A stretch of 55,632 nt of DNA from Rs1 sp034111875 (lineage in GTDB: Bacteria > Pseudomonadota > Gammaproteobacteria > Pseudomonadales > Balneatricaceae): assembly GCA_034111875.1 (NCBI GenBank), contig JAWUWK010000055.1:1-55632 (forward strand), given 5' to 3'. Each line of letters starts with the position of its first letter. The stretch's first letter is position 1. The notes below the pieces were generated by a model. The model saw only the letters and a program-made list of their open reading frames with translations, had not been told where the DNA came from and searched no databases. Shown here in pieces: positions 54,984 through 55,632 of this stretch. Position numbers and translations under genes: made by a program.

Positions 54984-55138
54984 TTACGTGGCTAATGCCA
55001 GGCTTAAATCTGCAATAATGATATTTGAGGGGCTTTCAATACCCACTCGGATACGGACTAAATTATCGTAATGCTTAACTCAGCCCTCCTCTTTTAACTA
55101 CGAATGAGTGAGTCATTGATGCAGATATTAAACTAAGG
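54984..55138 (-). pseudogene. Remnant C-terminus of a Cys/Met-metabolism PLP enzyme
   Basis: On the minus strand LSLISASMTHS is followed, across a stop and frameshifts, by LVRIRVGIESPSN and IADLSLALAT, then a stop at 54984. This is the typical C-terminal end of cystathionine gamma-synthase/lyase or methionine gamma-lyase (ESLI-x-PASMTHS, then GLVRISVGIED-x-EDLIADLEQAL). About 85% of the gene is missing; the remainder was probably removed with the arrival of the neighbouring IS21 element. The 55139-55389 stretch holds nothing recognised. Confidence 0.65.
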
Positions 55139-55389
55139 TTTATGTGCCGCGCATACTCAGCGCGAGCAGCGCCATCTGTAAACTGCCTAATATTCTGCCT
55201 GTGCAATGCGTTTGAAAAGTCGCTTACTGCGGGTCAGTTTGTTTAAGTGGACCCAATGAGTAAGTTGTTCAACCAATTGATGTCCAATAAGAAATCTATG
55301 AGAGATTTTCGAACAGACTGATAAAAACTGCTCAATTTTAGATGATAGCGACAATAAAAATATAGATGGAAAATCATCGTGGCCTGGTG

Positions 55390-55632
55390 CGTATTCCGGC
55401 GAAGGTGAACACTGATTCCGGTTTAATGTGAACACCTAATCATCCAATGCATTGGCCTTTCTGTTTTTTAACTCAAGTGTTCATCATGGGTCAAGGTATT
55501 TAATTTTTTTCGCATGGATTCTCCTCTCAATTTTATACGATGTGCGTTATGCATTATTCGATCTAAGATGGCGTCTGCCAGCGTGTTATCTCCTATCATT
55601 TCATACCATTGTTCAGTGGGTAATTGACTGAT
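55390..55632 (-). mobile_element. istB: End of an IS21-family element with partial istB
   Basis: From the window edge to the TAA at 55468 the minus strand encodes the C-terminus of the IS21 helper ATPase IstB (QLPTEQWYEMIGDNTLADAI, LDRIMHNAHRIKLRGESMRK). Beyond it are two direct repeats of the form ATTCCGG-N5/6-GTGAACA (55393-55411 and 55415-55434), the transposase-binding repeats usual at IS21 ends. The element continues outside the window, so whether it is intact cannot be judged. Confidence 0.82.

Noticed and set aside
55187..55435. Open frame of 82 codons on the minus strand
   Set aside because: Its 5' part is the IS21 terminal-repeat region, the protein has no recognisable features, and no ribosome site is evident.
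1..55632. tRNA, rRNA or known riboswitch genes
   Set aside because: No cloverleaf-like sequence, rRNA segment or riboswitch core was recognised by eye; a covariance-model search would be needed to exclude small RNAs.

Overview
The window reads as a chromosome segment of a moderately AT-rich gammaproteobacterium, probably marine and heterotrophic. This rests on gene types and protein resemblance (Tas-like aldo-keto reductase, YdiJ-like FAD/Fe-S dehydrogenase, TRAP-type binding protein, GGDEF/EAL and HD-GYP signalling proteins) and on ordinary AGGAG-type ribosome sites. No rRNA, tRNA or CRISPR array was seen. Transposase remnants of at least six families (IS3, IS256 twice, IS66, IS1380, an ISNCY-like element, IS21) are all broken, so the left half looks like a region of insertion-sequence bombardment followed by decay.

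Layout. 1-4.4 kb: IS3 remnant, an AraC regulator divergent from a carboxymuconolactone-decarboxylase-like gene, and a DHH phosphoesterase. 5.0-8.4 kb: a TRAP-type binding lipoprotein followed by a membrane PAS-GGDEF-EAL protein, with no TRAP permease nearby. 9.1-12.5 kb: a transposase fragment and a large FAD/Fe-S D-2-hydroxyacid dehydrogenase. 13.0-21.3 kb: an HD-GYP response regulator and a membrane histidine kinase on the same strand, separated by decayed IS1380, IS256 and IS66 sequence. 21.5-22.5 kb: an LD-carboxypeptidase.

23.3-51.6 kb is one large catabolic island. It holds a LacI regulator; a complete E1 (fused alpha-beta)/E2/E3 dehydrogenase complex with a VOC protein, an aldehyde dehydrogenase and an M24-fold protein; an SDR alcohol dehydrogenase; an unusual winged-helix/solute-binding-protein fusion; two Gfo/Idh/MocA dehydrogenases, one very like inositol 2-dehydrogenase; a GMC oxidoreductase; and two complete CUT2 sugar ABC importers. 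Near-identical palindromes (TGCAATCGATTGCA) lie at the heads of its transcription units. In three cases the palindrome sits on the -10 box of a TTGACA-N17/18-TGCAAT promoter, which ties the M24-to-E3 operon, the SDR gene and the second ABC importer to one LacI-type repressor. A second, different palindrome pair lies between the divergent halves of the first ABC importer.

No sugar kinase, aldolase, isomerase or iolB/C/D/E gene is visible. The island therefore suggests uptake of a polyol or cyclitol, oxidation of hydroxyls to ketones, then cleavage or decarboxylation by a thiamine-dependent dehydrogenase complex (acetoin-dehydrogenase-like in logic) and aldehyde oxidation. The substrate is inferred and not established. 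The right end (51.8-55.6 kb) holds tas, a YdcZ-family membrane protein, two small membrane proteins, a remnant of a Cys/Met-metabolism PLP enzyme and the end of an IS21 element that runs off the window. A dispersed repeat family of about 185-280 bp with a conserved stem-loop occurs four times.
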